Part shown: positions 35,674 to 45,100 of the stretch, one piece after another
Numbering within the stretch: position 1 is the first letter of the stretch
Layout of the letters: every line of letters starts with the position of its first letter
NCBI GenBank assembly: GCA_030454085.1
Contig: JAKDJD010000010.1
Location: 1-64,000 of the forward strand
Direction: 5' to 3'
Source: Kocuria sp.
GTDB lineage: Bacteria; Actinomycetota; Actinomycetes; Actinomycetales; Micrococcaceae
Length of the DNA: 64,000 bases
Made by a program: the position numbers and the translations under genes
Notes under the pieces: model-generated
Told to the model about the DNA's origin: nothing
Databases searched by the model: none
Seen by the model: only the letters and a program-made list of their open reading frames with translations

Positions 35674-35880
35674 GTGATCAGAAAATTCCGGCCCGATGTC
35701 CTGTGGAATATCGAGATCCTCCGGTCTCAGGAGGACAAGGACCGCTACGAGAACAGCACCCTGGCGGACGTGCTCCGGGACGAGATCCTCGAGACTCTGG
35801 ACGGGCCTGCGCTGATGCGTGTGGATGTGCACCCGTACGCCGCGATCCCGGAGCTTCCCGGCGACTCGGCCCGACCCAGC
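35674..35880 (+). pseudogene. Decayed or very short reading frame after the monooxygenase
   Basis: One base after the monooxygenase stop a GTG opens a frame with strongly coding-like codons (third positions nearly all G/C) for about 69 codons, starting VIRKFRPDVLWNIEIL. After about 35880 codon quality collapses, and the open frame continues only as antisense of the next gene. There are no recognised motifs. It is likely the 5' part of a gene cut when the DapA-like/ole block was inserted or rearranged. The 3' limit given is where coding character fades, not a stop codon. Confidence 0.4.
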
Positions 35881-35931
35881 CGTGGACCGGCGTGCTCTCT
35901 TCATGCACCGGCGATCGTGCGGTGGGTGAAT

Positions 35932-36837
35932 TCAGTCGAGATCCAATTGGCTCAGCACGTCGGAAATCTTTGCGCGCTGTTTGGCCGCAAGGGGCTGCAG
36001 AGGATCGGGCAAACAGTTGTCGGGTGCCAGGCCCAGATGTTCGGCTATTGCGGCCACCACGCGAAGGCTCCCTCCGAAATCGGCGAACAGATCCCACAGT
36101 GGGGCCAGTCGCTCCGACTCGGCGACGGCGTCGGCCGGCCTGCCCTGCTGCACGGCGCGGGTGATGGCGAGTGCGGGTTCGGGCAGTGTCCCGGCGAGGA
36201 CGGAGTACCAGGCGTCGCATCCCGCCGCGAGGCCGGCCGCACCATACGCATCCCCCGAGACGCCAATGGTTACGTGCCCGGGTACAGCCGCTCGGATGGC
36301 CGCGACGTGAGCACGTGCGGCGTCCGGGTCGGTGGGGACGCCCGGGATCTTGATCGAGCAGACACCCGGCAGTTCGGCGATGCGGGCGTAGAGCTCATGG
36401 GTGAACGAGAAGTGCGTGGTCCCGGGATTGTCATAGACAATCACAGGAAGATCGGTGTTACGGGAGACCGCACGATAGAGCTCGGCGACGTCGTCGTGCG
36501 TCAGAGGCTGATAGGTCATGGGCGCCAAGAGCAGCCCTGAGGCGCCGGCGGCCTGCGCGGCCTCGGCGTTGGCCACAACGTGCGACGTCCGCAGTGCGCC
36601 GATGCCGACGACCACGGGTGTCTGCCCGGCGTACTCGACCGCGATTCGTGCAACGTGGGCACGCTCTTCCGTGGTGAGGTAAGCGTACGAACCCGTCGAA
36701 CCCAAGGCGGTGATCGAATCGACGCCCGCGGAGGACAAACGTTCCACGAGCCCGGTGAACGAACGATCGTCCACCGCATCATCCCGGAGCGGGGTCAGCG
36801 GAAATGCGCTCAATCCTGCGAATCTTGTCATGACCAC
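35932..36837 (-). CDS. DapA-superfamily aldolase/lyase
   Basis: This is a 301-residue TIM-barrel protein of the DHDPS/NAL family. The catalytic Tyr135 (VYDNPG) and Schiff-base Lys163 (SIKIPG) are present, with the GSTGS loop at 46-50. The class forms pyruvate-derived Schiff bases; members include dihydrodipicolinate synthase, 2-keto-3-deoxygluconate aldolase and N-acetylneuraminate lyase. The substrate is uncertain: the Ser after GSTG replaces the usual Glu. The start is MVM at 36837, with an alternative Met two codons on. It follows oleD in the same direction, 93 bases away; a link to olefin synthesis is not supported. Confidence 0.85.
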   Translation of the reverse strand: MVMTRFAGLSAFPLTPLRDDAVDDRSFTGLVERLSSAGVDSITALGSTGSYAYLTTEERAHVARIAVEYAGQTPVVVGIGALRTSHVVANAEAAQAAGASGLLLAPMTYQPLTHDDVAELYRAVSRNTDLPVIVYDNPGTTHFSFTHELYARIAELPGVCSIKIPGVPTDPDAARAHVAAIRAAVPGHVTIGVSGDAYGAAGLAAGCDAWYSVLAGTLPEPALAITRAVQQGRPADAVAESERLAPLWDLFADFGGSLRVVAAIAEHLGLAPDNCLPDPLQPLAAKQRAKISDVLSQLDLD

Positions 36838-36930
36838 TTCTTGTTCCTGTTCATGCCCCTCGCGATCCGGCGGGCCACATCGACTGATTCCCCATCGCCC
36901 CCGAAGGAGCGTGCGGACGCCGGCACCGAT

Positions 36931-38055
36931 TCAGACGAGCGGGCGCAAGGACGCGGTGTTCTCGCTGCTGCGCGGGCGATAGTACCGACGCAGGCTTTCC
37001 ATGCCCTCGTCTATCGAAACCTCGGGCTTCCAATCGAGCAATTCGTGCGTCTCGCGCTGATCGAACCAGTGGGAAGTCGACAACTGCTCGGCGAGGAACC
37101 GAGTCATGGGAGGTTCGTCTGCACCCGGTCGTCGAGCCCAGATCTTCTCCACCGCACTGCCTGCCAGTTTGGCCAGAGCCGCGGGAACCGTGCGTTGGGG
37201 CGGCTGGACTCCGGCGGCCTCGCACATCATCGTCATGAGTTCCCCGACGGTTCGCGGCTCACCGTTGCTGATGACCAGTGGTTTCCCGTGCACGGTCTCG
37301 AGGCGTTCGAAGTCGCGGAGTACGGCCTCGGCCGCGTTGTCGACGTACGTCGAATCGATCAGTGCCGCCCCGGCATCGAGCAGAGGTATCCCTCCGCGCG
37401 AGGCGCGTTCGATGACGCGCTCAACGAGTTGGGTATCGCCGGGGCCCCAGACCAGATGCGGACGGACCACGCCCACCAGGAGGTCCTCCGAATCGTAGTC
37501 GAGGGCCAGTCGCTCCGCGTAGGCCTTGGACCGGGCATAATTGCCTCGCGCATTGTCGGGATCGGCGGGTTGGTTGCCCTGTCCCATGAATGCGGAGCCC
37601 GCGTGGGACACGGACGGTGAGGAGACCTGGACGAAACGACTGATGCCCTCCGCCCGGGCACCCTCGAGCAGAATGCGGGTTCCCGTCACATTGGTCTCGA
37701 CGTATTCTTCCCAGGGACCCGTGACGGACACCTTCGCCGCCAGGTGCACGACGGCTTCCGCACCTTCGAGGGCGCGGGACACGTGATCGGGATGGGTGAT
37801 GGATCCTCGATGCTGTTCGAATCGTTCGAGCCCCTTGGGCTGCAGGGATTCCCTCACCGCGACGGCATCCCTGCGCTGGAAGCACCGCACGGTGTACCCG
37901 GCCCGGATGAGTTTGAGGGCCACGCGCGACCCGAGGAGGCCACTCGCGCCCGTCACGACGACGGTTCGGTCCTGGGAGCCTTCCAAGGAGCTGTCCGGCA
38001 GGATCGCCCGCCGCCCGCTCGGATCGGGAGCCGTCCATGCTGCGGTCTTGCTCAT
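36931..38055 (-). CDS. oleD: OleD, NAD(P)H-dependent 2-alkyl-3-ketoacid reductase
   Basis: It reduces the 2-alkyl-3-ketoacid made by OleA to the 2-alkyl-3-hydroxyacid. The 374-residue extended short-chain dehydrogenase resembles 3-beta-HSD proteins: GASGLLG (36-42), the catalytic Ser region VQVSSPS and YARSK (Tyr173, Lys177). AGGA precedes the ATG, which overlaps the oleBC stop by 4 bases, so the genes are translationally coupled. Long upstream in-frame sequence lies antisense to oleBC and is ignored. It is the last gene of the ole operon. Confidence 0.92.
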   Translation of the reverse strand: MSKTAAWTAPDPSGRRAILPDSSLEGSQDRTVVVTGASGLLGSRVALKLIRAGYTVRCFQRRDAVAVRESLQPKGLERFEQHRGSITHPDHVSRALEGAEAVVHLAAKVSVTGPWEEYVETNVTGTRILLEGARAEGISRFVQVSSPSVSHAGSAFMGQGNQPADPDNARGNYARSKAYAERLALDYDSEDLLVGVVRPHLVWGPGDTQLVERVIERASRGGIPLLDAGAALIDSTYVDNAAEAVLRDFERLETVHGKPLVISNGEPRTVGELMTMMCEAAGVQPPQRTVPAALAKLAGSAVEKIWARRPGADEPPMTRFLAEQLSTSHWFDQRETHELLDWKPEVSIDEGMESLRRYYRPRSSENTASLRPLV

Positions 38056-40865
38056 GGTTTCCTGACCTTTCCGCCGGAGAGAACCGAATCCGCCCACGCT
38101 GCGAGGCGCGGCCTGTCGATCTTCGAATTGTGCCTGATGTCGGTCGGATGCTCGCGAACCTGCAGAATGGCCGCGACCCGGATCCCCGTGGCCGACTCGA
38201 CGACCGACCGCACGGCCCGGGCGAGGGCCTGAGGTGCAGGGCCGTCCTTGACCGCACGGGAGCCGTTCCGAGCCGGTGCCGACTCGCGCTCGACCACCAC
38301 CACCGGAACCTGGGCACCCCATGGCCCGATTCCGACGACGGCCGCCCGGCGAACCCCGGAAATCTTCTCGGCGGCCGTTTCTCCAGCCACCGGAGTGAGC
38401 AACCCGTTCTCGGTCGAGATGAGGTGGGAAAGTCGTCCCTCGACCCACAGGCGGCCCGTCGCGTCGAAATGCCCGACGTCGCCCGTCCTATGCCAGCCGG
38501 GAATCGAGGCCGAGGCTCGTTCGGTCCACCAGAGCCGGTCGTAATGATCCTTCGCGTGCGGCGCGGCGGCAATGATCTCACCGGTGATTCCCGGCGTGTG
38601 CGTCGGTTCGCCCGTGGCCCGGCCGGCGTCGTCGAGCGGCACCACCTGGACTCGCGCTCCGTAGACCGGAGTGCCGACGCATACCCCTGCTCCCGCGCCC
38701 TCGATGCCGTCCTGGGGGTCAGCATCGAGTTCCGCCTCGCGGATCTGATCCAGGTTCACGTCGGTCAGGGGGAGGCATTCGGTCATGCCATAGGGGGTGT
38801 GCAGTTTGGCGTGAGGGCAGATCTCCTCCATGCCCTCGAGGAGGGGGACCGTGATCGGTGCCCCGGCGGAGAGCAGGCGTTCCACGCCCTGCATCGCCGC
38901 CTGCTCTTCCTCGTTCATGTCCTCGCGTGTCTCCACGACGTTCATGAGCGCCGCCGGGCTGGCGAAAACTACGGTCGCGGAAATGGCCCGGACGGCCTGG
39001 GCCAGGGCCTTCGCTGTCAAGGTCTTGGGCTGGGTCACGTCCATGTCGGGGGTGACTGATGTCGCCCCCAGAGCGGGCCCGAGCAGCGCGAAAGGTGCGA
39101 AACCAGCCACGAGGCCGGCTCCTTCGCCGAGACCGTACGTGTTCTGAATCGCGTCACGCATCGACGAGAGCTGACGGTGCGTGTACGCGACTCCCTTGGC
39201 CGGGCCGGTCGATCCGGAGGTGTACAGGATCGCGGCGACGTTGTCGGGCTGGGGCGCATTCCACGGCGTCGTCGGCCGGGCCGTGGAGACCTCGTGTGAC
39301 TCGATGCCGGTTTCCGCGCCCAGGAGGCGAAGGGTCGAGGAATGCGCGGTTCCCGCCAGAACTCGTCGTCCGGGCCATCCCGCGGTCTTCGCGGCGAGCA
39401 GGGCCTGGGGGATACCGACCAGGAATTCCGGCGACGCGCCACGGAGGGCCCTGGTGAGTCCCTTGATACCGAGTCCCGTGTCGGCGACGACGATGACGGC
39501 CCCGATCTTGAGGCACGCATAGATCAGGGTGGTGAGCCGTGAGCCCGGAGGAACCATGAGATTCACCCGTGTGCCTGCCTGGACACCCAGATCTCTGAGG
39601 ACCTCCGAGGTACGGTCGACCTGCTCGGCCAGTTCGCGCCAGGAGAGCTGACGGCGGATCGTGGCCTGCCGGGTCCGGGACCGACGCTCCGAGTTACCGG
39701 GCCTGTCCCTGAGCCCGCGGCCGGCGGGGCCCATATCGACGACCGCCAAGGAGTCGTCTTCGCGGCGTTCCTCCAATTCGGAGACCATCGGCCTGTAGTC
39801 CAGGGCCAGGGGAGAGGCCTTCCGGTCCTTCTCGCGGACGACCCGGTGACGCTCCACGACGTCGGGCGCTCCCAGATAGGCCTCGTCCAACCAGGTGAAC
39901 AAGACCGTGGCGATGTCCTCTTCCTCGGCGACCAGGTGACCCGCCTTGTCGAACCGGTGAAGAGTGGCCTCCGGGTTGCGGGCGAGGATGTCGTCCATGT
40001 AGCGCTGTCTGAACACCGGATCGGCCGGCCCCCAGAGGACGAGGCAGGGGAGGTCATCGTCGGCGACGGCCTGCGCAATTCGCTGCATCGCGGCGTAGGA
40101 GCGGTGCTCCTCGTCCACGGGAATGTCCGCGACGAAGTTCTGAATCCCCTCTCTCGCGGCGGAGACCGTATAGGGGGACCGGAAGGTTTTCCTGACCTCG
40201 GGATCCCAAGTTCCCTTGTGCAGGGAAAGCGTCACGTCGAGGAACGCCGTCGTGGACCGTGTGCCCTTGCCGTGCACGGCCGGGTGAAGAGCCAGACGCA
40301 AGGCTCCGGGGATCTCTTCGCCCTGCGCGTGGTGGAGAGCGGTGTTGGTGAAGATGCGACCGCGGTGCAGGTCGGGGTGTTTCATTCCCCAACCCTGGGA
40401 GATCAGGCCACCCCAGTCGTGGCTCAGCGTCACGACGCCCTCTGGACCCGCGGCCTCGTCGAGGCCCAGGGCCCGCGTGAAGTCCCCGAGGTCCCGGATG
40501 CGGTCCTCGAGGCTGCGCTCGAGGCCGGAACGCTCGGAATACCCCATGTCGAGCTGGTCCACTGCGACCACTCTCCAGGGCTGGATTCCCGAGCTCGCAC
40601 CGGCGGCGACAACGTCCCTCCACAGGTAGGACCAGGTCGGATTGCCGTGCACGCAAAGAATCGTGCCCACGGGGTCGAGCCCCTGGCGTTCGAGCTCAGG
40701 CCCGTTGTCCAGGAAGTGCCACGTACGCGTGGCCCCGGAGTCCACGGGTGCGGTCGATTCGACGTCGATCACCCTGCTGGCGTTCCTGGCCACTCCAGGC
40801 CAACGCTTGAGCGGGATCGGCCCAGGTCGTGGTGTGGGGCGAGTTGTCCGGTTCGCGGTGGCCAT
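38052..40865 (-). CDS. oleBC: OleBC fusion: beta-lactone decarboxylase + beta-lactone synthetase
   Basis: The 937-residue fusion carries the last two steps of long-chain olefin synthesis. Residues about 20-350 are an alpha/beta hydrolase of the haloalkane dehalogenase type, with oxyanion motif HGNPTW (73-78) and nucleophile Asp140 in SHDWGG: the OleB decarboxylase giving the cis-olefin. Residues about 400-930 are an AMP-binding enzyme (TSGSTGPAKG about 548-557; TPYGMTE; HRTGDVG): the OleC beta-lactone synthetase. Such fusions are known from Micrococcus and other actinobacteria. AAGAGGT lies before ATG 40865. An acidic/basic linker lies between the domains at about 350-400. Confidence 0.93.
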   Translation of the reverse strand: MATANRTTRPTPRPGPIPLKRWPGVARNASRVIDVESTAPVDSGATRTWHFLDNGPELERQGLDPVGTILCVHGNPTWSYLWRDVVAAGASSGIQPWRVVAVDQLDMGYSERSGLERSLEDRIRDLGDFTRALGLDEAAGPEGVVTLSHDWGGLISQGWGMKHPDLHRGRIFTNTALHHAQGEEIPGALRLALHPAVHGKGTRSTTAFLDVTLSLHKGTWDPEVRKTFRSPYTVSAAREGIQNFVADIPVDEEHRSYAAMQRIAQAVADDDLPCLVLWGPADPVFRQRYMDDILARNPEATLHRFDKAGHLVAEEEDIATVLFTWLDEAYLGAPDVVERHRVVREKDRKASPLALDYRPMVSELEERREDDSLAVVDMGPAGRGLRDRPGNSERRSRTRQATIRRQLSWRELAEQVDRTSEVLRDLGVQAGTRVNLMVPPGSRLTTLIYACLKIGAVIVVADTGLGIKGLTRALRGASPEFLVGIPQALLAAKTAGWPGRRVLAGTAHSSTLRLLGAETGIESHEVSTARPTTPWNAPQPDNVAAILYTSGSTGPAKGVAYTHRQLSSMRDAIQNTYGLGEGAGLVAGFAPFALLGPALGATSVTPDMDVTQPKTLTAKALAQAVRAISATVVFASPAALMNVVETREDMNEEEQAAMQGVERLLSAGAPITVPLLEGMEEICPHAKLHTPYGMTECLPLTDVNLDQIREAELDADPQDGIEGAGAGVCVGTPVYGARVQVVPLDDAGRATGEPTHTPGITGEIIAAAPHAKDHYDRLWWTERASASIPGWHRTGDVGHFDATGRLWVEGRLSHLISTENGLLTPVAGETAAEKISGVRRAAVVGIGPWGAQVPVVVVERESAPARNGSRAVKDGPAPQALARAVRSVVESATGIRVAAILQVREHPTDIRHNSKIDRPRLAAWADSVLSGGKVRKP

Positions 40866-40896
40866 GAATACCTCTTTACGTGCTGTGGTCCTGTTG

Positions 40897-41928
40897 CTAC
40901 CAGTCAATTTCCATGAGGGCGGTGTTCAGACCCGACCCGACACCCATGCACAGGACGCGCTGCCCCGGTTTCAGGCGTTCTGCCTCCAGTGCGAGCGTCA
41001 TGGGCAGCGCCGCCGCCGCAACATTTCCCCAGTAGGGGAACGTCACGGGAATCCTGTCACGCTCGATGCCGACGGCGTCGATGATCGCGTTGGTGTGAGA
41101 GGTCGAAATCTGGTGCGTGACATAGGAATCCATGTCCGTCCAGTCCCAACCGTCCTCGTGAGCCTGTTCCCACGCGTCCGTGACGAGTTCGAGACCGTAC
41201 TTCAGCAACCCGGTGGCGTCCGTGCTCATGCCCTGTCCGGCCTCGCCGCCGATGCAGAGGTCCTTGTGCTCCGTCCCGGCGCGGGAGATCGAACCGAGAA
41301 TGCGGTGGCCGTCCGGGTGTCGATCCGCTCGCCCGACGACGGCGGCCGCGGCGCCCGACCCCAGGGTCAGCGTCGCGAACTGTGCAAGGACGTCGTCACG
41401 GGTCGATGCGGACTGGTTGAGCATGTTCAACGCCGTCTCGTGCCACGGCGAGGGGTCCTCCCCGCACACGATCAGGGCGTAGTCGATCGCACCGGCGTCG
41501 ATCATGGAGGAGGCGACCGTCAGACCATTGACGAACCCGAGGCACGCGTTGGTCACGTCGAAATTCAGCGCGTGACGGGGCAGGCCGATCTCGTGGTGCA
41601 CCCCGACGGCGACGGCCGGCTCGAAGTTGTCGCGGGTTACCGAGGTGTTGATGAACAGACCGATGTGCTCCGCCGAGATCCCGGCTTCCTCAAGGGCAGC
41701 ACGCCCCGCCTGGGCTGCCCCGTGCTCGAAGGAACTGTCGGCCGACCACGAGCGTCGCTCGCTGATGCCTGCCAGACGTTCCAGAAGACCCTTGGGCATC
41801 TTGAGGCGCTTGTACGTGTCTGCCAGCTGTTCGTCGAAGTAGGAAGAGGGCAGTACCTCTTCGGCCTCCACCTTCGTCACTGAAAGTAGTGCGGAATTGC
41901 GATGGTGGATAGACGAGTTAGCGGTCAA
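40897..41928 (-). CDS. oleA: OleA, head-to-head acyl-CoA condensing thiolase
   Basis: It joins two fatty acyl-CoAs to a 2-alkyl-3-ketoacid, the first step of olefin synthesis. The 343-residue thiolase-superfamily protein has Cys129 in TNACLGF, His in VTHQIS and Asn in YWGNVAAAA; Glu113 in HHEIGLP sits where OleA proteins carry the Glu that reaches the partner subunit. HHRNSALLSV near the N-terminus is typical of OleA. The start is TTG 41928, the only codon that keeps this segment; GAAGG lies about 11 bases upstream. It is the first gene of the leftward oleA-oleBC-oleD operon and divergent from smc. Confidence 0.93.
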   Translation of the reverse strand: MTANSSIHHRNSALLSVTKVEAEEVLPSSYFDEQLADTYKRLKMPKGLLERLAGISERRSWSADSSFEHGAAQAGRAALEEAGISAEHIGLFINTSVTRDNFEPAVAVGVHHEIGLPRHALNFDVTNACLGFVNGLTVASSMIDAGAIDYALIVCGEDPSPWHETALNMLNQSASTRDDVLAQFATLTLGSGAAAAVVGRADRHPDGHRILGSISRAGTEHKDLCIGGEAGQGMSTDATGLLKYGLELVTDAWEQAHEDGWDWTDMDSYVTHQISTSHTNAIIDAVGIERDRIPVTFPYWGNVAAAALPMTLALEAERLKPGQRVLCMGVGSGLNTALMEIDW

Positions 41929-42178
41929 TTAAACGAGCCTTCATCCGTAAGTCTGTGGGTCTGTGTCGAGAACACCGAGGGCGGCACTCGAGGTACTACT
42001 CTACAACCAGGATTCTGCGTGTCCTGCGATTTCACCCTTGACAGAAAAGTTCCCCGGGTGGGATCGCGCACGCCACTCTTGTCAGGGTGAGGCCTGCAGG
42101 TCGCGATACAGTGGGCCGTTGTGGCTCAGACTGCGAGACCACGTGGAAGTCGGACGGACCGGTAGGAAAAGAGGCGAT
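41929..42178. promoter_or_regulatory. oleA/smc divergent intergenic region
   Basis: These 250 bases separate oleA (left) from smc (right). A perfect TTGACA occurs on the + strand at about 42038 but has no good -10 at the right distance; TTGTCA near 42079 with GATACA about 20 bases on is a weaker option for smc. No gene or T-tailed terminator is seen. Confidence 0.35.
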
Positions 42179-45100
42179 GTGCACCTCAAGACGTTGACGG
42201 TCAAGGGGTTCAAATCCTTTGCATCAGCCACTTCCTTCGAGTTCGAACCTGGGGTCACCGCCGTGGTCGGCCCCAACGGCTCGGGCAAGTCGAACGTCGT
42301 CGACGCCCTCTCCTGGGTCATGGGAGAGCAGGGCGCAAAGTCTTTGCGCGGCGGAAAGATGGAGGACGTGATCTTCGCGGGGACGTCCGGTCGCGCGCCA
42401 CTGGGACGTGCGCATGTATCGCTGACGATCGATAATTCCGACGGCGCCCTTCCGATCGAGTACTCCGAAGTCACGATCTCCAGAACACTGTTCCGTACCG
42501 GTGGCTCCGAGTACGCAATCAACGGGAACTCCTGCCGTCTGCTGGACATCCAGGAACTGCTCTCCGACTCCGGCCTGGGGCGGGAAATGCACGTCATCGT
42601 GGGGCAGGGGCAATTGGACCGCATCCTGCACGCCACTCCGGAGGAACGACGAGGTTTCATCGAAGAAGCCTCGGGCGTGCTCAAGCACCGGCGTCGCAAG
42701 GAGAAGACTCTCCGCAAACTGGCCTCCATGGAAACCAACGTGTCCCGCCTGGAAGACCTCACGGGAGAAATCGGCCGTCAGCTGACTCCGCTGGGGCGGC
42801 AGGCCAAGGTGGCACGCAGGGCCCAGAGGATTCAGCACGACGTCCGAGACGCTCGGGCCAGGCTCTTCGCCGACGACTGGATCCAGGCCTCGACCGCGTT
42901 GGACTCGGACGCCGACGAACTCCAGAGGCTCCGGGACCAGCTCGCGGAGCGCGAGCGGGCCCACGATGAGATCACCCGTATCATCACGGAGCTCGAGGCC
43001 GAGGCGTCGTCGTTGAGCCCCCAAGTCACCCGGGCCCGCGATACCTGGTACTCGTTGTCCCAGATGCGCGAAAGGTTCGAGTCCCTGACCCAGCTGGCCC
43101 AGGAACGGCTCCGGACCCAGTCGACGCCGGTGGGCCGGGCACATCTGCGCGATCCGGAGAAACTGCAGGAGAACGCGGACCGCATTGCTCGGGACCTCGA
43201 ATCCACCGAGACATCCGTGGACAAAGCCCGCGAAGACCACGAGTCCTCGGGCAAGACCAGAGCACAGAAGGAAGAAGCGGCGTCCGAAGCGGAAGAGCAC
43301 CACGCCAATCTTCTCGCCGCAGCCGCCGAACGGCGAGAGAACATTGCCTCCCTCCGTGGTGCCATGGCCACGGCCCGGTCCGAGCACGAAACCCTCGTGG
43401 CCCGTCGTGAGGAACAGGAACGCGAAGTCGAGGCGGTGGACCGGCGACTCGAGGAATACCGCAGCCAGCTGGCCCAGCAGACCGAGACGTCCGGGCCGAC
43501 CGAGGAGAACACCACGGCGGCCTCCGAGGCTTCCGAGGCCGCACACGCCCAGACCGAGACGACTCAGGCCGCCCTGGACCATGCTGCATCCCGGCTGAAC
43601 GCCGTGAGACGAGACCACGACGCCGCTCGGGCACGAGTTGAAGCACTCGAGGAATCCCTTCCGGCGGCGGACGCGACGGAGGCAATCATGGATCGCTTCC
43701 GCGACCACGTTTCCAGGGTCCGGGAGCGTCTGACCGTGGACCCGGATCACGCCGCCGCCATCTCGATGGCGATGGGCGCGGTCGCGGACGGTCTCGCTCT
43801 CTCCGAGGGTGCTGGCTTCGAGACGGTTCTGGAGGAAGCGCGCTCTTCGGACCTCGGCGTCGTCAGCCTCCTGCTCGAAGGGGAGAAAACACGGACCGCG
43901 GAGGGCGAGGACCCCGGCCCGCCGGACAGCGCCTTCGGCGCATACCTCGAGGAACTCGCCTCGAGCGGCACGGACGTCGTCTGGGCCCCTCGAACCATCA
44001 CAGGCGGTGCATCGGCCCGGGAGGTTCAAGCGATCCTGAGCCGGTGCGCCGTAGTTCCCGACGCCGCATCGGCCGCCAAGCTGCGCACTCATCTTCTCTC
44101 CGACGCCAACGCATCCGCAGTACCTTCCGGATGGAAGATTGTGGCGGGGGACGGAACGGTCCTCGAGGAGCACCAGGCTCGGGGCGGAAGCTCCGGCGGC
44201 ACGTCCGGTCTGGAAATCAGTGCACGGATCGAGCTGGCAAGGGCCAAGGTCGACGAGCTCGGGCAAGAATTCAGCGCCGCGGAGAAAGCACACGAGCAGG
44301 CCTCGGAAGAACACCGCGCAGCCCGCGAGAAGGCGCGCACCGCCCGCGAGGAATTCGCACGGATCAGCCGGGAATCGACCGCGAGCGCCGCGGCGCTTTC
44401 CCGGGCCAGAACCTTGGTGACCTCGACCGAGGAAGAGGCCGAGCAGGCTCGGGCGCGCCTGGAGGAGCTGAAGCGGCAGGAACCCGAGGCCGCCGACAAG
44501 CTCAAACAGGCGGTCGGCGCGGTATCTGCCGCCCTGGAGCTCCAGGACCAGGACGGCGGCGAGGCGCTGGAACGAGCCGAGCGCATTCGCGACCAAGCGG
44601 TCGAGGAAGCGAAGACCGCCCGGACACGAGAGACCGAAGCCTTGCTGAGCCTTCGTGGCGTCGAGGGGGAGATCGATCAACTGCGGCAGAGGCGCGACGC
44701 CGCCTTGCGCACGGTGGCCTCGGAACGCGCCGCCCACGCCGAGGTCGAACGACAGGAAACGCGCCGAAAGGCCCAGTACTCGGCCACCAGCAGGGTCCTG
44801 TCGCTGATCGGCAGGGTCAGCGAGCGCATCAACGCCTCCTCGGAGCTGGCCAGGGTCGAACGGGAGAACATGCAGACCAGGCGTGCCGGCGTCGAAACGC
44901 GACTGGCGGAGGCACGTGAGGAGGAGAAGAAGCTCCGTGAGGAGCTGGACTCGACTCGGGCCAAGGCCCATTCGGGTGAGCTCGAACGGGCCACGAGGGA
45001 GGCAAAGCTCGAATCCCTGCGCGAGACGATTCTCGAGGAACTGAGCCTCACCGCCGAGACCCTGGTCGCAGACTACGGCCCGCACCTGCCCATCCCTGTC

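Noticed and set aside
35881..36540. Continuation of the + strand frame from 35674 as a 290-residue gene
   Set aside because: From about 35880 it lies opposite the DapA-like gene, whose catalytic Tyr and Lys are intact; codon quality in the + frame is poor.
36931..41928. ole genes as a polyketide or fatty-acid (FabH/AMP-ligase) cluster
   Set aside because: The set of OleA-type thiolase, haloalkane-dehalogenase-like OleB fused to OleC, and 3-beta-HSD-like OleD is the specific olefin signature; no acyl carrier protein or PKS module is present.
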